DNA of 64,000 nt from Caballeronia sp. dw_276 (GCF_018449635.1 NZ_JAAVUV010000004.1:248001-312000); one strand, 5' to 3'. Positions 54,279-64,000 are shown, counted from the stretch's first letter. Translations and numbers: made by a program. Notes: a model not told the origin generated them from the sequence alone.

Positions 54279-55595
54279 TTATCGATTAACAATACTCTTG
54301 GGCATCGCCAGCGCCAAGAGACATCCGGCCAGCATGCAAATGCCGAAGGTGATCAAGCCGGCGCTCATGCTGTGCGTGGTGTCCTTCATCCAGCCGAGCA
54401 CGTAGGTGCTTGCAAAACCGCCGAGGTTCGCGATCGAACATGCGAACGCGATGCCCGCAGCCGCCGCCGTGCCGCGCAGGAACGTGGAGGGCAGCGCCCA
54501 AACGACCGGCATTGCCGCGGCCACGCCTGCATTCGCAATCGACAACAGGATCACGGTAATCGCCGTACTGCCGCTGAAGAACGTGCTCGCAATCAGACCA
54601 AACGCCGTGCATGCAAACGGCACGACGATATGCCAGCGGCGTTCGCGATACTTGTCCGAACTCGCGCCTGTCACCAGCATCATGATCACGGCGAGCGCAT
54701 TCGGAATTGCCGTCAGCATGCCGATTTCCAGCGCGCTTTTTACGCCCGAATCGCGGATGATGCTGGGCAGCCAGAAGCTGATGGCATACGTCCCCAGCAG
54801 CACGCACAAATCGATCAAACCCAGCGCCCACACCTTCGGGTCCGTGAACGCGTCGCGCAGACGATGTCCCTTGCCTGCGTGCGATTCCTGCGCGAGATCG
54901 TGCTTCAGGCGCCGGCGTTCATCGTGATCGAGAAACTTGGCCGATTCCACCGTATTTGGCAGGTAAAAGAACACCAGCACACCGAGCACAATGGACGGCA
55001 ATGCCTCCAGCCCGAACAGCCATTGCCAGCCTTGCCAGCCGTGCATGCCATCGAAGAAAGTCAGGATCCAGCCGGACAACGGCCCGCCGATCAGGCTCGA
55101 CAACGGCAGTCCCATCATGAAGAGCGCAATGATCTTGCTGCGCCGTGCATCGGGGAACCAGTTTGTCAGGTACAGCAGCACGCCTGGCAGAAAACCCGCT
55201 TCGGCCACGCCCAGCATGAAACGCAGCACGTAGAACTGGCCGGGCGTTTTGACGAACATCGTGAGGCCGGAAAGGATGCCCCACGTGACCATGATCCGCG
55301 CAATCCAGAGCTTCGCGCCGACCTTCTGCAAGATCAGGTTGCTCGGCACTTCGAACAGGATATAACCGACAAAAAAGAGGCCGGCACCGAGTCCGTAGAC
55401 GGTATCGCTGAAATGCAGAGCATCGAGCATCTGCAGTTTCGCGAGGCCCACATTCACGCGGTCCAGATAAGCCGAGAAATAGCACAGGCAAAAGAACGGA
55501 ATCAGCCGCCAGGTGAGCTTGCGGTACAGCTCGCGTTCTGCCTGGGCGTCGGTGTGCAGCGTGCCGCGCGCAGTGTCCGTGATCGGGGTCGACAT
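54279..55595 (-). CDS. nicT: MFS transporter, NicT-like
   Basis: A 438-residue twelve-segment major facilitator of the anion:cation symporter group (DRVNVGLAKLQMLDAL near segment 1, GVAEAGFLPGVLLYLTNWFP in segment 4). Family members import aromatic and organic acids; in the nic cluster NicT probably imports a pathway intermediate such as 6-hydroxynicotinate or the nicotinate itself. AGGAG lies eight bases before the ATG. Between the porin and molybdopterin-subunit genes in the leftward transcript. Confidence 0.9.
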   Translation of the reverse strand: MSTPITDTARGTLHTDAQAERELYRKLTWRLIPFFCLCYFSAYLDRVNVGLAKLQMLDALHFSDTVYGLGAGLFFVGYILFEVPSNLILQKVGAKLWIARIMVTWGILSGLTMFVKTPGQFYVLRFMLGVAEAGFLPGVLLYLTNWFPDARRSKIIALFMMGLPLSSLIGGPLSGWILTFFDGMHGWQGWQWLFGLEALPSIVLGVLVFFYLPNTVESAKFLDHDERRRLKHDLAQESHAGKGHRLRDAFTDPKVWALGLIDLCVLLGTYAISFWLPSIIRDSGVKSALEIGMLTAIPNALAVIMMLVTGASSDKYRERRWHIVVPFACTAFGLIASTFFSGSTAITVILLSIANAGVAAAMPVVWALPSTFLRGTAAAAGIAFACSIANLGGFASTYVLGWMKDTTHSMSAGLITFGICMLAGCLLALAMPKSIVNR

Positions 55596-55642
55596 GAGGT
55601 GTCTCCTGAAAATCCGACTGAAATAAGTTGCTGTGAATACGT

Positions 55643-56875
55643 TCAGAACAGGTGATAAAGCCCGAGCGTTCCGGCGAACTGTCCGGCGGTCGCGGCCGAT
55701 GCGCCGAGCGTCAGGTCGCCGGCCACGCCGGTCGCGGCGACGATCTGACCGCGCGCGTTGACCGCATTGCCGCTGGCGCGCACGTAGACGGCCTGCGCAT
55801 AGACGCCGGTGCGTTTTGAGAGCGAGTAGTTGATGCCCGTCACGTACTGGTTGTAGTGCGCCGTGCCGGCTTCGCCCTTCGACGTGGATACATCGTGGCG
55901 CGCCGTGTAGCCGTATTCGGCGAACAGTTGCGTCGCCGGCGTGACGAGGTATTTGAGGTAAGTGGTGTAGTTGTCGAAGACGGCGGAGCCATCGAAGAGC
56001 GAGTTGCTTCCGGCTATGTATCGCGTATTCGTGTACGTCAGACCTGCGCGCAATCCGCCGATCTGGTATTGCGCTGCGAGCGCCGCGAACTTGGCGCTCG
56101 CAGCGCTCGCATACCCTTCATTCACCGATGAATTGAACACGCTGTCCGCAGTCGCGGTCCATGTGGCTGGATCGGCGGTGACTGAGCGGCGCATGTCCAC
56201 ATAGCTTGCTGCCAGCGCGAGCGGTCCCTGCGCGTACGATCCGCCGACGCTCCACGTCGAGCCGGATGACATCGTGCCGGCCGTGCCGCCGAACGAATAC
56301 AGACCGCCGAAGCGGAAGCCGCTCAACAGCGGGCTCGTGTACTTGATGGCGTTATCGACGCGCGCGATGGTGTCGAGATGATCCAGGTCGCCGACGTGCA
56401 CGAAACTGCTGCCCATGCCGTAGATCATGTTGCCCACGTACTCGTTCGCCGAGTCGTACTGGCGGCCCAGCGTGACCGTGCCGTACTTCGAATTCGATAA
56501 ACCCGCGAACGCCTGCCGTCCGAACAAACGCCCGTTGTTTCCCAGTGCGCCGTTCGATGGCGTGAAGCCGTTTTCAAGCGTGAAGATGGCCTGATTGCCG
56601 CCGCCGAGATCTTCGGTTCCCTTGAAGCCGAAACGCGATCCCCACACCACGCCGTTCGCCATGCGCGCGACGGACCCGCCCGTGAAATTGCCTGCGGCGT
56701 TGGCCGTTGTGCGCACATTGTTCACCCAGGTGATGCCCGAATCGACCGCGCCGTACAGCGTGACTTGCGCATGGGCCGCGTGGGGCAAGGTTGCTGTAGC
56801 GATGACAGCGGCGGTGGCGGCCGCGGGTTTGAACATCCGGTTGCGTGAGTAAAGCGAACGCGAAAAATGAGTCAT
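55643..56875 (-). CDS. Gram-negative trimeric porin
   Basis: A 410-residue outer-membrane porin of the Burkholderia/Neisseria type. The signal peptide ends in PHAAHA, and the mature protein begins QVTLYGAVDSGITWVNN; the terminal LYHLF gives the aromatic C-terminus needed for outer-membrane insertion. It is analogous by position to NicP, though P. putida NicP is of the OprD family, so the name is not transferred. The start could be 56875 or 56836. It has its own promoter-like sequence at 57015-57042. Confidence 0.9.
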   Translation of the reverse strand: MTHFSRSLYSRNRMFKPAAATAAVIATATLPHAAHAQVTLYGAVDSGITWVNNVRTTANAAGNFTGGSVARMANGVVWGSRFGFKGTEDLGGGNQAIFTLENGFTPSNGALGNNGRLFGRQAFAGLSNSKYGTVTLGRQYDSANEYVGNMIYGMGSSFVHVGDLDHLDTIARVDNAIKYTSPLLSGFRFGGLYSFGGTAGTMSSGSTWSVGGSYAQGPLALAASYVDMRRSVTADPATWTATADSVFNSSVNEGYASAASAKFAALAAQYQIGGLRAGLTYTNTRYIAGSNSLFDGSAVFDNYTTYLKYLVTPATQLFAEYGYTARHDVSTSKGEAGTAHYNQYVTGINYSLSKRTGVYAQAVYVRASGNAVNARGQIVAATGVAGDLTLGASAATAGQFAGTLGLYHLF

Positions 56876-57014
56876 GAATTTTGGCTGGATGACTTCGTTG
56901 TAGACGCGGGTACATCGAGTTCCGCGAGGGGCGACGACTACGCTGTTTTCAGGTGCAGACGTGAGCGTCGCGGCACCTCTAAAGTTACGAAACCAAAATC
57001 CGAAAAGCAACAGA

Positions 57015-57042
57015 TTTATAACAAAATATCGTTATAAATCAA
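57015..57042 (-). promoter_or_regulatory. Candidate sigma-70 promoter of the porin gene
   Basis: On the minus strand, TTGATT (plus-strand 57037-57042) and TATAAA (plus-strand 57015-57020) are separated by 16 bases in an AT-rich patch. Transcription would start near 57008 and give a leader of about 130 bases before the porin ATG. Confidence 0.55.
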
Positions 57043-57075
57043 TTAGTTAGGGTTATTGCTTCAGGCGTGTCGAAA

Positions 57076-57102
57076 CGTCCCGTGGGCTCTACCCACAGGA
57101 CG
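57076..57102 (-). terminator. Hairpin after nicF
   Basis: CGTCC-c-GTGGG (57076-57086) pairs with CCCAC-a-GGACG (57092-57102) around a five-base loop, about 50 bases past the nicF stop and before the porin promoter. The minus-strand T run is only TTT, so it may be a partial terminator or attenuator. Confidence 0.5.
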
Positions 57103-57151
57103 CTTCAAGGTGAAAAACGAGTTGATTCAGGCGCGGTTTGGAGTGACTGCC

Positions 57152-57790
57152 CTAGCGATTTTCGATACTCGAAAGCGCTTCATCGAGCGTCATCACGGCG
57201 GCGTATTTCTGCTGCATGTCGAAGAGGTTGGCATCGTGCGGACCGATGGCGCGATCGCCGACGCAATCAGAAATAACCAGCGGCCGGAAGCCATGCGACA
57301 TGGCATCGACGACGCTCGCGCGCACGCATCCACTCGTCACCGCGCCCGCCACGATCAACGTCTGCACCGCGCGCTGTGACAACCACGGCGCGAGCTGCGT
57401 GCCAAAGAACGCGGACGGCACGGTCTTGCGTACAACGAGTTCGCCGGCTGCCGGCGTGAGTTCGGGCACGATCGCGCTGTTCGGATGATCTTCCGTCAGC
57501 GTCGCCATGCCGGGGACTTTCAGCGAGAAGACGTTGTCGTCGCTGCCATCGGCGGCATAGACGATACGGCTATGCGCAACCGGCCATTTGTGGCGCCGTG
57601 CGGCGGCGAGCAAATGCGTGGTGCGTTCGATAGCCGGCGCGATATTGCCGCCGCCAAAAGTCTTCGGGTCCGCGAAGCCGACCACGAAGTCCACGATCAG
57701 CAAACCGATATTGCCTTTCACGGGCAACGGCGTGCCGAATCCCTGTTGCTTGTAGACGCCGGATTCCGCGTGGCTCTGGATGTCGCTCAT
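57152..57790 (-). CDS. nicF: Maleamate amidohydrolase
   Basis: A 212-residue isochorismatase-fold amidase. The catalytic triad is Asp34 (LIVDFVVGF), Lys122 (VVRKTVPSAF) and Cys155 (VTSGCVRAS), with the cis-peptide AGAVT. It hydrolyses maleamate to maleate and ammonia in the nicotinate pathway. GGAG lies eight bases before the ATG. It starts 25 bases after the nicX stop in the same transcript. Confidence 0.94.
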   Translation of the reverse strand: MSDIQSHAESGVYKQQGFGTPLPVKGNIGLLIVDFVVGFADPKTFGGGNIAPAIERTTHLLAAARRHKWPVAHSRIVYAADGSDDNVFSLKVPGMATLTEDHPNSAIVPELTPAAGELVVRKTVPSAFFGTQLAPWLSQRAVQTLIVAGAVTSGCVRASVVDAMSHGFRPLVISDCVGDRAIGPHDANLFDMQQKYAAVMTLDEALSSIENR

Positions 57791-57815
57791 TCAAATGCTC
57801 CGGTTCAAGATTGGG

Positions 57816-58850
57816 TTAGCGGTCCATCACCACGCCGTCGCGGACCACGGCGTCGCCGTCGAGCATCACATCGCAATGACGCAGCGGGATGTCGATATGG
57901 CACGTCGTGGTGCGTTTGCCGCCGGCTTCGTTATTGGGCCCAAGCGAAAACAGGAAGTTGCCTTCGAACGCGCGTGCATCCATGCCGATGGTCGCCTCGC
58001 GGTCGTAGAGCCCGAGCGTCGACCAGCGTGCGCGCGGCTGCAGACCCCAGCCGATATGCGAGATCGCGTAACCTTCGGGATCGTTGAACGACGCCATGTA
58101 ATCGCTGAGCAGGGCGGCGTCCACGCCACCATCGATGCGCGTTGCGTAACCGTTTTCCACCGTCAACGTGATCGGATCGGACACGTAGCGTTTTTGCGGC
58201 AAGAGAATGTCGCCGCGATCGATCACGATCTGTCCGCTTGCCTGGCCTTCGTTCGGGAACGTCAGCACGAAACCGCTTGGCCAATGATCCCAGCGGCCGG
58301 GTTCATCGACGAAACCGTATTCCGAGATCGCCGGGAATTCGCCGAGCGGACAGACCAGTTCCGTGCCCGCCTTCGACTTCACGCGCATTTCCTTCGATGC
58401 CGTGATCCGCGCCGCCGCCGCGCGCACGCGCGTGCGGTCGGCTTCGGTCGGAACCATGCGCGCGAGGACTTCCGGCGGTTCGACGGCGAGCAGGATCTTC
58501 GTGCCGGTTTTGAGGATCTCGTGCTGCTCGGGCGAAAACAGCAGCGTCATCAGGTCCAGCACGAGATCGCTTTCCTTCAACGCCGCGATGGCCGCGTGAT
58601 TGCCGGTCAACGGCGTCGTGCCGAGGTAAGCCAGCGAATCGCGGCTCAGCGCTTTCTCGCCGTTTACCGGCAACAGGTCGAGCCGGTTGACGATCGCACC
58701 CATCGACTGCGTGGCGATCAGCGCGCTCGAAAGCGTCTGCGGATGCGTGGACGCGCTCGTGAGGATGGTGACGGTCTGGCCGGCCTCCAGCTTCGACAAC
58801 GTCAACACCTCTTTCCACGCGGCAATCATTTCGTAATCGCTGATAGGCAT
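57816..58850 (-). CDS. nicX: 2,5-Dihydroxypyridine 5,6-dioxygenase
   Basis: A 344-residue extradiol-type iron(II) dioxygenase of the NicX family. The iron ligands correspond to His265 (ISHIGWG), His318 and Asp320 (TCHIDIPLR), the same numbers as reported for P. putida NicX. It opens 2,5-dihydroxypyridine with O2 to N-formylmaleamate. AAGGAG lies just upstream of the ATG. Second-to-third gene of the leftward operon, after nicE and nicD. Confidence 0.95.
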   Translation of the reverse strand: MPISDYEMIAAWKEVLTLSKLEAGQTVTILTSASTHPQTLSSALIATQSMGAIVNRLDLLPVNGEKALSRDSLAYLGTTPLTGNHAAIAALKESDLVLDLMTLLFSPEQHEILKTGTKILLAVEPPEVLARMVPTEADRTRVRAAAARITASKEMRVKSKAGTELVCPLGEFPAISEYGFVDEPGRWDHWPSGFVLTFPNEGQASGQIVIDRGDILLPQKRYVSDPITLTVENGYATRIDGGVDAALLSDYMASFNDPEGYAISHIGWGLQPRARWSTLGLYDREATIGMDARAFEGNFLFSLGPNNEAGGKRTTTCHIDIPLRHCDVMLDGDAVVRDGVVMDR

Positions 58851-58859
58851 GACAGCTCC

Positions 58860-59687
58860 TTAGATGAGTTTGGCGCCGAGGAAATCGCCGAATGCTTCGT
58901 AGAAGCCGGCTTCGTTGTCCCACGGAATCATGTGGCCGGCGTCCGGCACGCGCGTGTGCAGCAAGCCGGGTGCGAGCGCCTGCATTTCCTTCACGTCTTC
59001 GTCGAGGACGACGTCGCCGCGTGCAGCCGTGATCAGCAGCGACGGCACGCGCAAGAGCGGCAGGTCGGCGTAGATATCGTCGGTGTGGAAACCATCGAAC
59101 GAGGCGAGCATGGCGCGTTCGTCGCAGGTATGGAGCCATTGCGCGCGCACGCGACGTTGTTCTTCAGTCCAGGTCGGGCAGAAGGCGAGCATGCCTTCCG
59201 CGTCGATACCCTTCACTGCAAGGCGGATCGAATCCACGTACCACGGCAGCTTCGCCGGATATGCGCGGCGGCCGGGACCGGACACGGGAGGATCGACGAG
59301 AACCGTGCGCGTCAGGCCTTTTGGCGCAGTGCGGGCAGCACGGATTGCAATGCGCGCACCCATGGAGTGGCCAACGAGCGCATAGTGTTCAAGACCGAGC
59401 GTTTGTGCCAGCGCGATGACATCGGCGGCTTGCGCGTCGAGACTGTAGTCGAGCGTTGCGGACGCCTCCGACAAACCCCGGCCTCGGACATCGAGCACGT
59501 AGGTATCGAACTGGCGGCCGAGCACTTCGCCGACAAAACCCCACGTGACCGCCGGGCTCGTGATGCCGGGGATGAGGATTACGGCAGGGCGGTTGGTGCG
59601 CACGCCGTCGGCGCCGCCGTAGCGCAGGAAATGCTGGCGAATGCCGTTGGCATTGACGTTCGCGCCGTAGAGCAAAGTTGAGTCCAT
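58860..59687 (-). CDS. nicD: N-formylmaleamate deformylase
   Basis: A 275-residue alpha/beta hydrolase. The nucleophile is Ser108 in LVGHSMGAR; the acid and base are likely in TAARGDVVLDED and PDAGHMIPWD; the oxyanion-hole part is ILIPGITSPAVTWG. It hydrolyses N-formylmaleamate to maleamate and formate. The start at 59687 begins MDSTLLYGANVNANGI; a longer in-frame extension overlaps nicE coding sequence and is rejected. Nine bases separate its stop from the nicX start. Confidence 0.93.
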   Translation of the reverse strand: MDSTLLYGANVNANGIRQHFLRYGGADGVRTNRPAVILIPGITSPAVTWGFVGEVLGRQFDTYVLDVRGRGLSEASATLDYSLDAQAADVIALAQTLGLEHYALVGHSMGARIAIRAARTAPKGLTRTVLVDPPVSGPGRRAYPAKLPWYVDSIRLAVKGIDAEGMLAFCPTWTEEQRRVRAQWLHTCDERAMLASFDGFHTDDIYADLPLLRVPSLLITAARGDVVLDEDVKEMQALAPGLLHTRVPDAGHMIPWDNEAGFYEAFGDFLGAKLI

Positions 59688-59740
59688 CGCGGAGTCCGTA
59701 GATGAGTCGAAAGCTTTCAATGAAAGGTCCGGCGAGCCGA

Positions 59741-60493
59741 TCAATATGCGCCCGACAACAGCGCGCCTGCGCCCGGCACGACGCGTTCGAGATCGAGTTC
59801 GCGCAGCATGGCGTAGGTCGTGGCAATCGCGGCGGTGATTACCGGCTTGCCCGTCATTGCTTCCACTTGCGGCACCGCAGCAAGCGATGGCATTTGCACG
59901 CACGCCGACAATACGATCGCATCGACGTCCTTGTAGTTCAGCGCCTTCACGATTTCCGGCAAGAGGCGCGGATCGTGACGGCCGACGTCCAGATTGTCGG
60001 GAATTTCGAGCGCACGGTAATCCACGACTTCAAATCCTTCCGAGCGGATGTAATCCACCACGAGTTCGGTCAGCGGCTTCATGTAAGGCGCGACCACCAC
60101 AATACGCTTCGCCTTGATCACCTTCAGCGCGTCGACGAGCGCGCCCGCGCTCGTAATGACCGGCGCCGAGCCACCGTTTTCGACCGTACGTTCGTGCAGG
60201 CGCTTCTGGGACACCCGGTGATAACCGTGACCCATCGCCATGATCGCGACGAGACAGGCATAACCCAGCACGTCCACGCGCGCGTCGCTCAATTCCAGAG
60301 CGCAGCGATCCGATTCCGCGTCCATGGCCGCGAGTTCTTCCTTCACCACCTTCTTCATGCGCATGCGGCTCGAATGGAACGTGAAGCGTTCCGGGCGGAT
60401 GGTCTGACGCGCGAGCAGCATGGCCGGGATCTCGGTTTCCATCGTGGTATTCGAGCTCGGCACGATCTGGCCGATGCGGAAGCTTTTGGTCAT
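59741..60493 (-). CDS. nicE: Maleate isomerase
   Basis: A 250-residue Asp/Glu racemase-superfamily enzyme. The two catalytic cysteines are Cys80 (VLGYACLVAI) and Cys198 (IVLSACVQM). It isomerises maleate to fumarate, the exit to the citric acid cycle. The ATG at 60493 has GGAG eight bases upstream, which decides it over 60544. First gene of the leftward nic operon, divergent from nicC across a 307-base promoter region. Confidence 0.94.
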   Translation of the reverse strand: MTKSFRIGQIVPSSNTTMETEIPAMLLARQTIRPERFTFHSSRMRMKKVVKEELAAMDAESDRCALELSDARVDVLGYACLVAIMAMGHGYHRVSQKRLHERTVENGGSAPVITSAGALVDALKVIKAKRIVVVAPYMKPLTELVVDYIRSEGFEVVDYRALEIPDNLDVGRHDPRLLPEIVKALNYKDVDAIVLSACVQMPSLAAVPQVEAMTGKPVITAAIATTYAMLRELDLERVVPGAGALLSGAY

Positions 60494-60566
60494 CTGTTCG
60501 ACTCCGTATTTCGTGGGCCGCACGGGGCAGCTTGCGTGGTTCATTGAATGCGTCAGGAAAGTCTAG

Positions 60567-60574
60567 TGTACACG
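60567..60574. promoter_or_regulatory. NicR-type operator upstream of nicE
   Basis: Perfect GTGTACAC palindrome; on the minus strand its context AACGTGTACACTAGA closely matches the nicR and nicC copies. Confidence 0.6.
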
Positions 60575-60721
60575 TTGGAATATAACAAGATTCCACAAAT
60601 AAATTTTAATGGTGCAGCAATGCTTTATGTTGGTGAAAACCCTTATAAATCGCACCGATAAAGGGCTTCACCGCACTTATCGAGAGCAATTGAAAATTTT
60701 CTTTACCCAAAATAATGCAAT

Positions 60722-60729
60722 GTGTACAC
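60722..60729. promoter_or_regulatory. NicR-type operator at the nicC promoter
   Basis: Perfect GTGTACAC palindrome in AATGTGTACACTCGA; overlaps the predicted -10 box TACACT of nicC, a position suited to repression. Confidence 0.62.
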
Positions 60730-60761
60730 TCGATATCAGTTCATTCAACAGGCTCGGCTGA

Positions 60762-61961
<1,200 letters not shown>

Positions 61962-61977
61962 ATTAGAAGACCCAGAC

Positions 61978-62484
61978 ATGAGCGTGTCGGCATCGTCGGC
62001 TTCAGAACACATGACGTTGAGCGTCAATGGTTCATCGCGTACGCTCGAAGGCGTGACGCGCGACACGCCCTTGCTCTACGTCTTACGTAACGACTTCGAG
62101 CTGAACGGGCCGAAGTATGGCTGTGGCCTCGGGCAATGCGGTGCGTGCACGGTACTGCTCGACGGTGGTCCCGCGCGATCATGCGTGGTGCCGGTCGCGG
62201 CGGCCATCGGACGGGAAACGGTTACGCTCGAAGGGCTTGGAACCGTGGATTCGCTGCACCCGATCCAGCGCGCTTTTATCGATGAACAGGCAGCGCAGTG
62301 CGGCTATTGTCTCAACGGCATGATCATGAGCGCGAAGGCCTTGCTCGATCGCAATCCCGAGCCCGATGACGCGGCGATTCGCGACGCGCTGCGTTTCAAC
62401 CTGTGCCGCTGCGGTACGCACATCGAGATCATGAAGGCCGTGCATCGTGCGGTGGAATATCTGAAACGCGAAAAAGGGCGCTGA
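61978..62484 (+). CDS. nicA: Nicotinate dehydrogenase small (2Fe-2S) subunit
   Basis: A 168-residue two-cluster iron-sulfur subunit. The plant-type ferredoxin cluster is YGCGLGQCGACTVLLDG with the further Cys in RSCVVP; the second, helical cluster uses CGYCLNG and NLCRCGTH. It relays electrons from the molybdopterin site to the cytochrome part of NicB. It lies 16 bases after nicC and four bases before the next gene. The N-terminus may start later (residue 12), since the first residues are low complexity and the ribosome site is weak. Confidence 0.94.
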   Translation: MSVSASSASEHMTLSVNGSSRTLEGVTRDTPLLYVLRNDFELNGPKYGCGLGQCGACTVLLDGGPARSCVVPVAAAIGRETVTLEGLGTVDSLHPIQRAFIDEQAAQCGYCLNGMIMSAKALLDRNPEPDDAAIRDALRFNLCRCGTHIEIMKAVHRAVEYLKREKGR

Positions 62485-62488
62485 TCTG

Positions 62489-64000
62489 ATGGACGTCATG
62501 CGTGAACGAGATTCCGGCAAACCCGTGCTGCTGCCCGAGTCGATGCTATACGCGTGCGTGGTGTTGGACTTCGACGCGGCGTTGCTGCAGCGTGCCCCGG
62601 AATTGCACACAGAAGGCGTGCGTTGTGTTGTCGTGGGGAACGTGGCGGCGTTCGTGGCCGACCGTTTTGATCTTGCGTGCGATGCCGCGCGCCGCGTTGT
62701 TGGTACTCCGGATGCGGATGTTTCGCTGCCGGTTCCGCTCGCGGGTCTGCCGCACGAAGCGCATTACGCATGGCCGCTTTACCCGGATACGTTCACGCCA
62801 TGCGAGGCGATCGCGCGCGTTGACGGCGACTGCGTTTCCCTTTGGACGAGCGCACCGGCGAATGCCGACCTGGTCGCGAAGCTCGTCAACGCGACGGGAT
62901 TTTCCGCCGATGGCATCGAAATTCATTCGCTGGAAAAAAGCGTCGACTCGACGCTCGCCACGCACGCCGCCGTAGCCGCTGTAACGTTGATGAACGAAGT
63001 TGGTAGCGCGGTGTGTATCGGCGGATTTGTGTCGGTATTGACGGCGCGTGAGGCGACGTTTTCAATCGCGGCTTCGTTGGACGATCAAGGCGCGCTGCTC
63101 GACTGGCAATACGTTGCGCGAACGCCGGGGGTTTCCGGTGACGAAGCTACCGCGCAAGATCCAACGCCATATGTGTCCCGCCGCGCGAAAACGCTGATCG
63201 ATGATCCCGCCAGGCTCATTCCCAGCGCGGCCCATACCTTCGCGCGTGAATCGTTCATCGATGAAATCGCACGCGACAACAACCGCGATCCCGTGTCGTT
63301 CCGGCTCGATCATCTCGATCCCGTGGAATACGACGGCGCGCGCGAACTGATAAATACGGTCGCCGAACGCGCCGCGTGGGGCGGCAAGCCGAAGCAATCG
63401 AATACGGATATTGCCCACGGTCGCGGTTTCGCTTTCGATGAACACAAAACCGATCCCGCAACGCCCGCGTATTCCGCGTGGATCGTCGATCTGGATGTCA
63501 ATCGTGCGACCGGCGACGTGGCGGTCAAGCGCGTGGTGGCGGGGCGTGCAAGCGGGCGCCGAAAGTTGGGCAGCATAGGCGGCGTACCGGCTCGGCTGAT
63601 CGCTGCGGCGGCATCGCGCGCGCTTGGGTTGCGGCTTACCGCGCGTCCATCGCACGATGAAACGCCCGGCGCTCAGGCGGTTTCGCATGAACTGGCGTTG
63701 GCGTCGTCCGCGGACGTTCCCGCAGAACTGACGGCCGAAAGCATCGATGCCTCACCGGCCGCCGCGGCCATTGCCAACGCGCTCTTCGATGCCACCGGCG
63801 TGCGCTTTCGCGCGCCGCCATTCACGCCGGAACGCGTGCGCGCGGCGCTGGGTGGCTCGGCGTCGCCAATGGTCGGCGCGCCAAGGCGCGGCAAACGCTC
63901 GCTGAAGGCTTTGCTTGCGGCCGGCAGCCTGGGCGGCGTGATCGGCCTCGCGTGCACGCTATGGCCGCTACGTGCGCCGATAGAACCCATCGCGCGGCCA
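62489..64000 (+). CDS. NicB-like protein with shortened molybdopterin domain and membrane segment, partial
   Basis: An open frame of 504 codons with no stop before the window edge, starting ATG at 62489, four bases after nicA. It resembles the later part of the molybdopterin subunit at 52006-54255: HTFARESFIDEIARDNNRDP, AYSAWIVDLDVNRATGDVAV and AAAIANALFDATGVRFR. However, the N-terminal domain and much of the middle are missing, and GSGES becomes TAES (Glu417). A basic stretch and a membrane segment follow at about 469-492 (LKALLAAGSLGGVIGLACTL), where NicB of P. putida enters its cytochrome c domains. It is probably the membrane cytochrome subunit carrying a vestigial molybdopterin domain; the heme part is outside the window. 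Confidence 0.8.
   Translation, partial: MDVMRERDSGKPVLLPESMLYACVVLDFDAALLQRAPELHTEGVRCVVVGNVAAFVADRFDLACDAARRVVGTPDADVSLPVPLAGLPHEAHYAWPLYPDTFTPCEAIARVDGDCVSLWTSAPANADLVAKLVNATGFSADGIEIHSLEKSVDSTLATHAAVAAVTLMNEVGSAVCIGGFVSVLTAREATFSIAASLDDQGALLDWQYVARTPGVSGDEATAQDPTPYVSRRAKTLIDDPARLIPSAAHTFARESFIDEIARDNNRDPVSFRLDHLDPVEYDGARELINTVAERAAWGGKPKQSNTDIAHGRGFAFDEHKTDPATPAYSAWIVDLDVNRATGDVAVKRVVAGRASGRRKLGSIGGVPARLIAAAASRALGLRLTARPSHDETPGAQAVSHELALASSADVPAELTAESIDASPAAAAIANALFDATGVRFRAPPFTPERVRAALGGSASPMVGAPRRGKRSLKALLAAGSLGGVIGLACTLWPLRAPIEPIARP

Noticed and set aside
54273..55655. 460-residue plus-strand frame
   Set aside because: Antisense shadow of nicT with Gln/Arg/His-rich composition.
57780..59681. 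633-residue plus-strand frame
   Set aside because: It is antisense to nicX and nicD, His/Arg-rich without motifs, a typical high-GC shadow.
62502..62975. 157-residue plus-strand frame overlapping the partial NicB-like gene
   Set aside because: The frame starting at 62489 stays open to the window edge and aligns with the molybdopterin subunit, so this one is a shadow.

Overview
The window reads as chromosome of a Burkholderiaceae bacterium, most like Paraburkholderia or Caballeronia. This is inferred from high GC, a 410-aa trimeric porin of the Burkholderia type, many LysR and AraC regulators, a DHA2 pump with a NodT-type outer-membrane factor, and a nicotinate (nic) cluster. I saw no rRNA, tRNA, CRISPR array, complete insertion sequence or phage genes.

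Layout. 1-2945: an NmrA-like NAD(P)-binding protein, a LysR regulator and a zinc alcohol dehydrogenase ending in a strong terminator. 3007-19060: about 16 kb all on the minus strand. Its right part is a LysR regulator, flavin monooxygenase, complete peptide-type ABC importer, BAAT-like hydrolase and two CMD/AhpD proteins, with ATGA or GTGA overlaps at most junctions. Its left part is an AraC regulator, an AhpD-like protein, an acyl-CoA-dehydrogenase-like flavoprotein and an SsuABC/TauABC-like importer. Together they look like uptake and oxidation of an unknown organic substrate. 19061-26266: a patchy, AT-richer stretch with a lone AbiEii-like nucleotidyltransferase, two unusual short-chain dehydrogenases, a D-cysteine desulfhydrase homologue, a LysR regulator, a one-domain response regulator and a frameshifted hemerythrin gene. 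26267-38907: HxlR with an MFS exporter, gabT/gabD with a divergent MocR (GabR-like) regulator, cbpA-cbpM, and a TetR-controlled EmrA-EmrB-NodT tripartite pump. 38908-51456: an OsmC-YcaO fusion, small membrane and secreted proteins (including a T1/Sa-type ribonuclease homologue that has lost two catalytic residues, and a His-rich microprotein), an ABC-F ATPase, a DUF4239 protein, SDR/HxlR and AraC/quinone-oxidoreductase pairs.

51506-64000 is the nicotinate degradation locus. NicAB hydroxylates nicotinate, NicC makes 2,5-dihydroxypyridine, NicX opens the ring, NicD deformylates, NicF deamidates and NicE isomerises maleate to fumarate. nicE-D-X-F, a porin, the transporter nicT and a stand-alone molybdopterin subunit run leftward; nicC, nicA and a second NicB-like gene run rightward and off the window edge. 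A MarR regulator (NicR) lies at the left end. GTGTACAC-type palindromes occur at both divergent promoters and upstream of nicR. The most unusual feature is the apparent split of NicB: the molybdopterin domain is a separate gene, while the gene next to nicA carries a shortened, motif-poor copy of that domain followed by a membrane segment.
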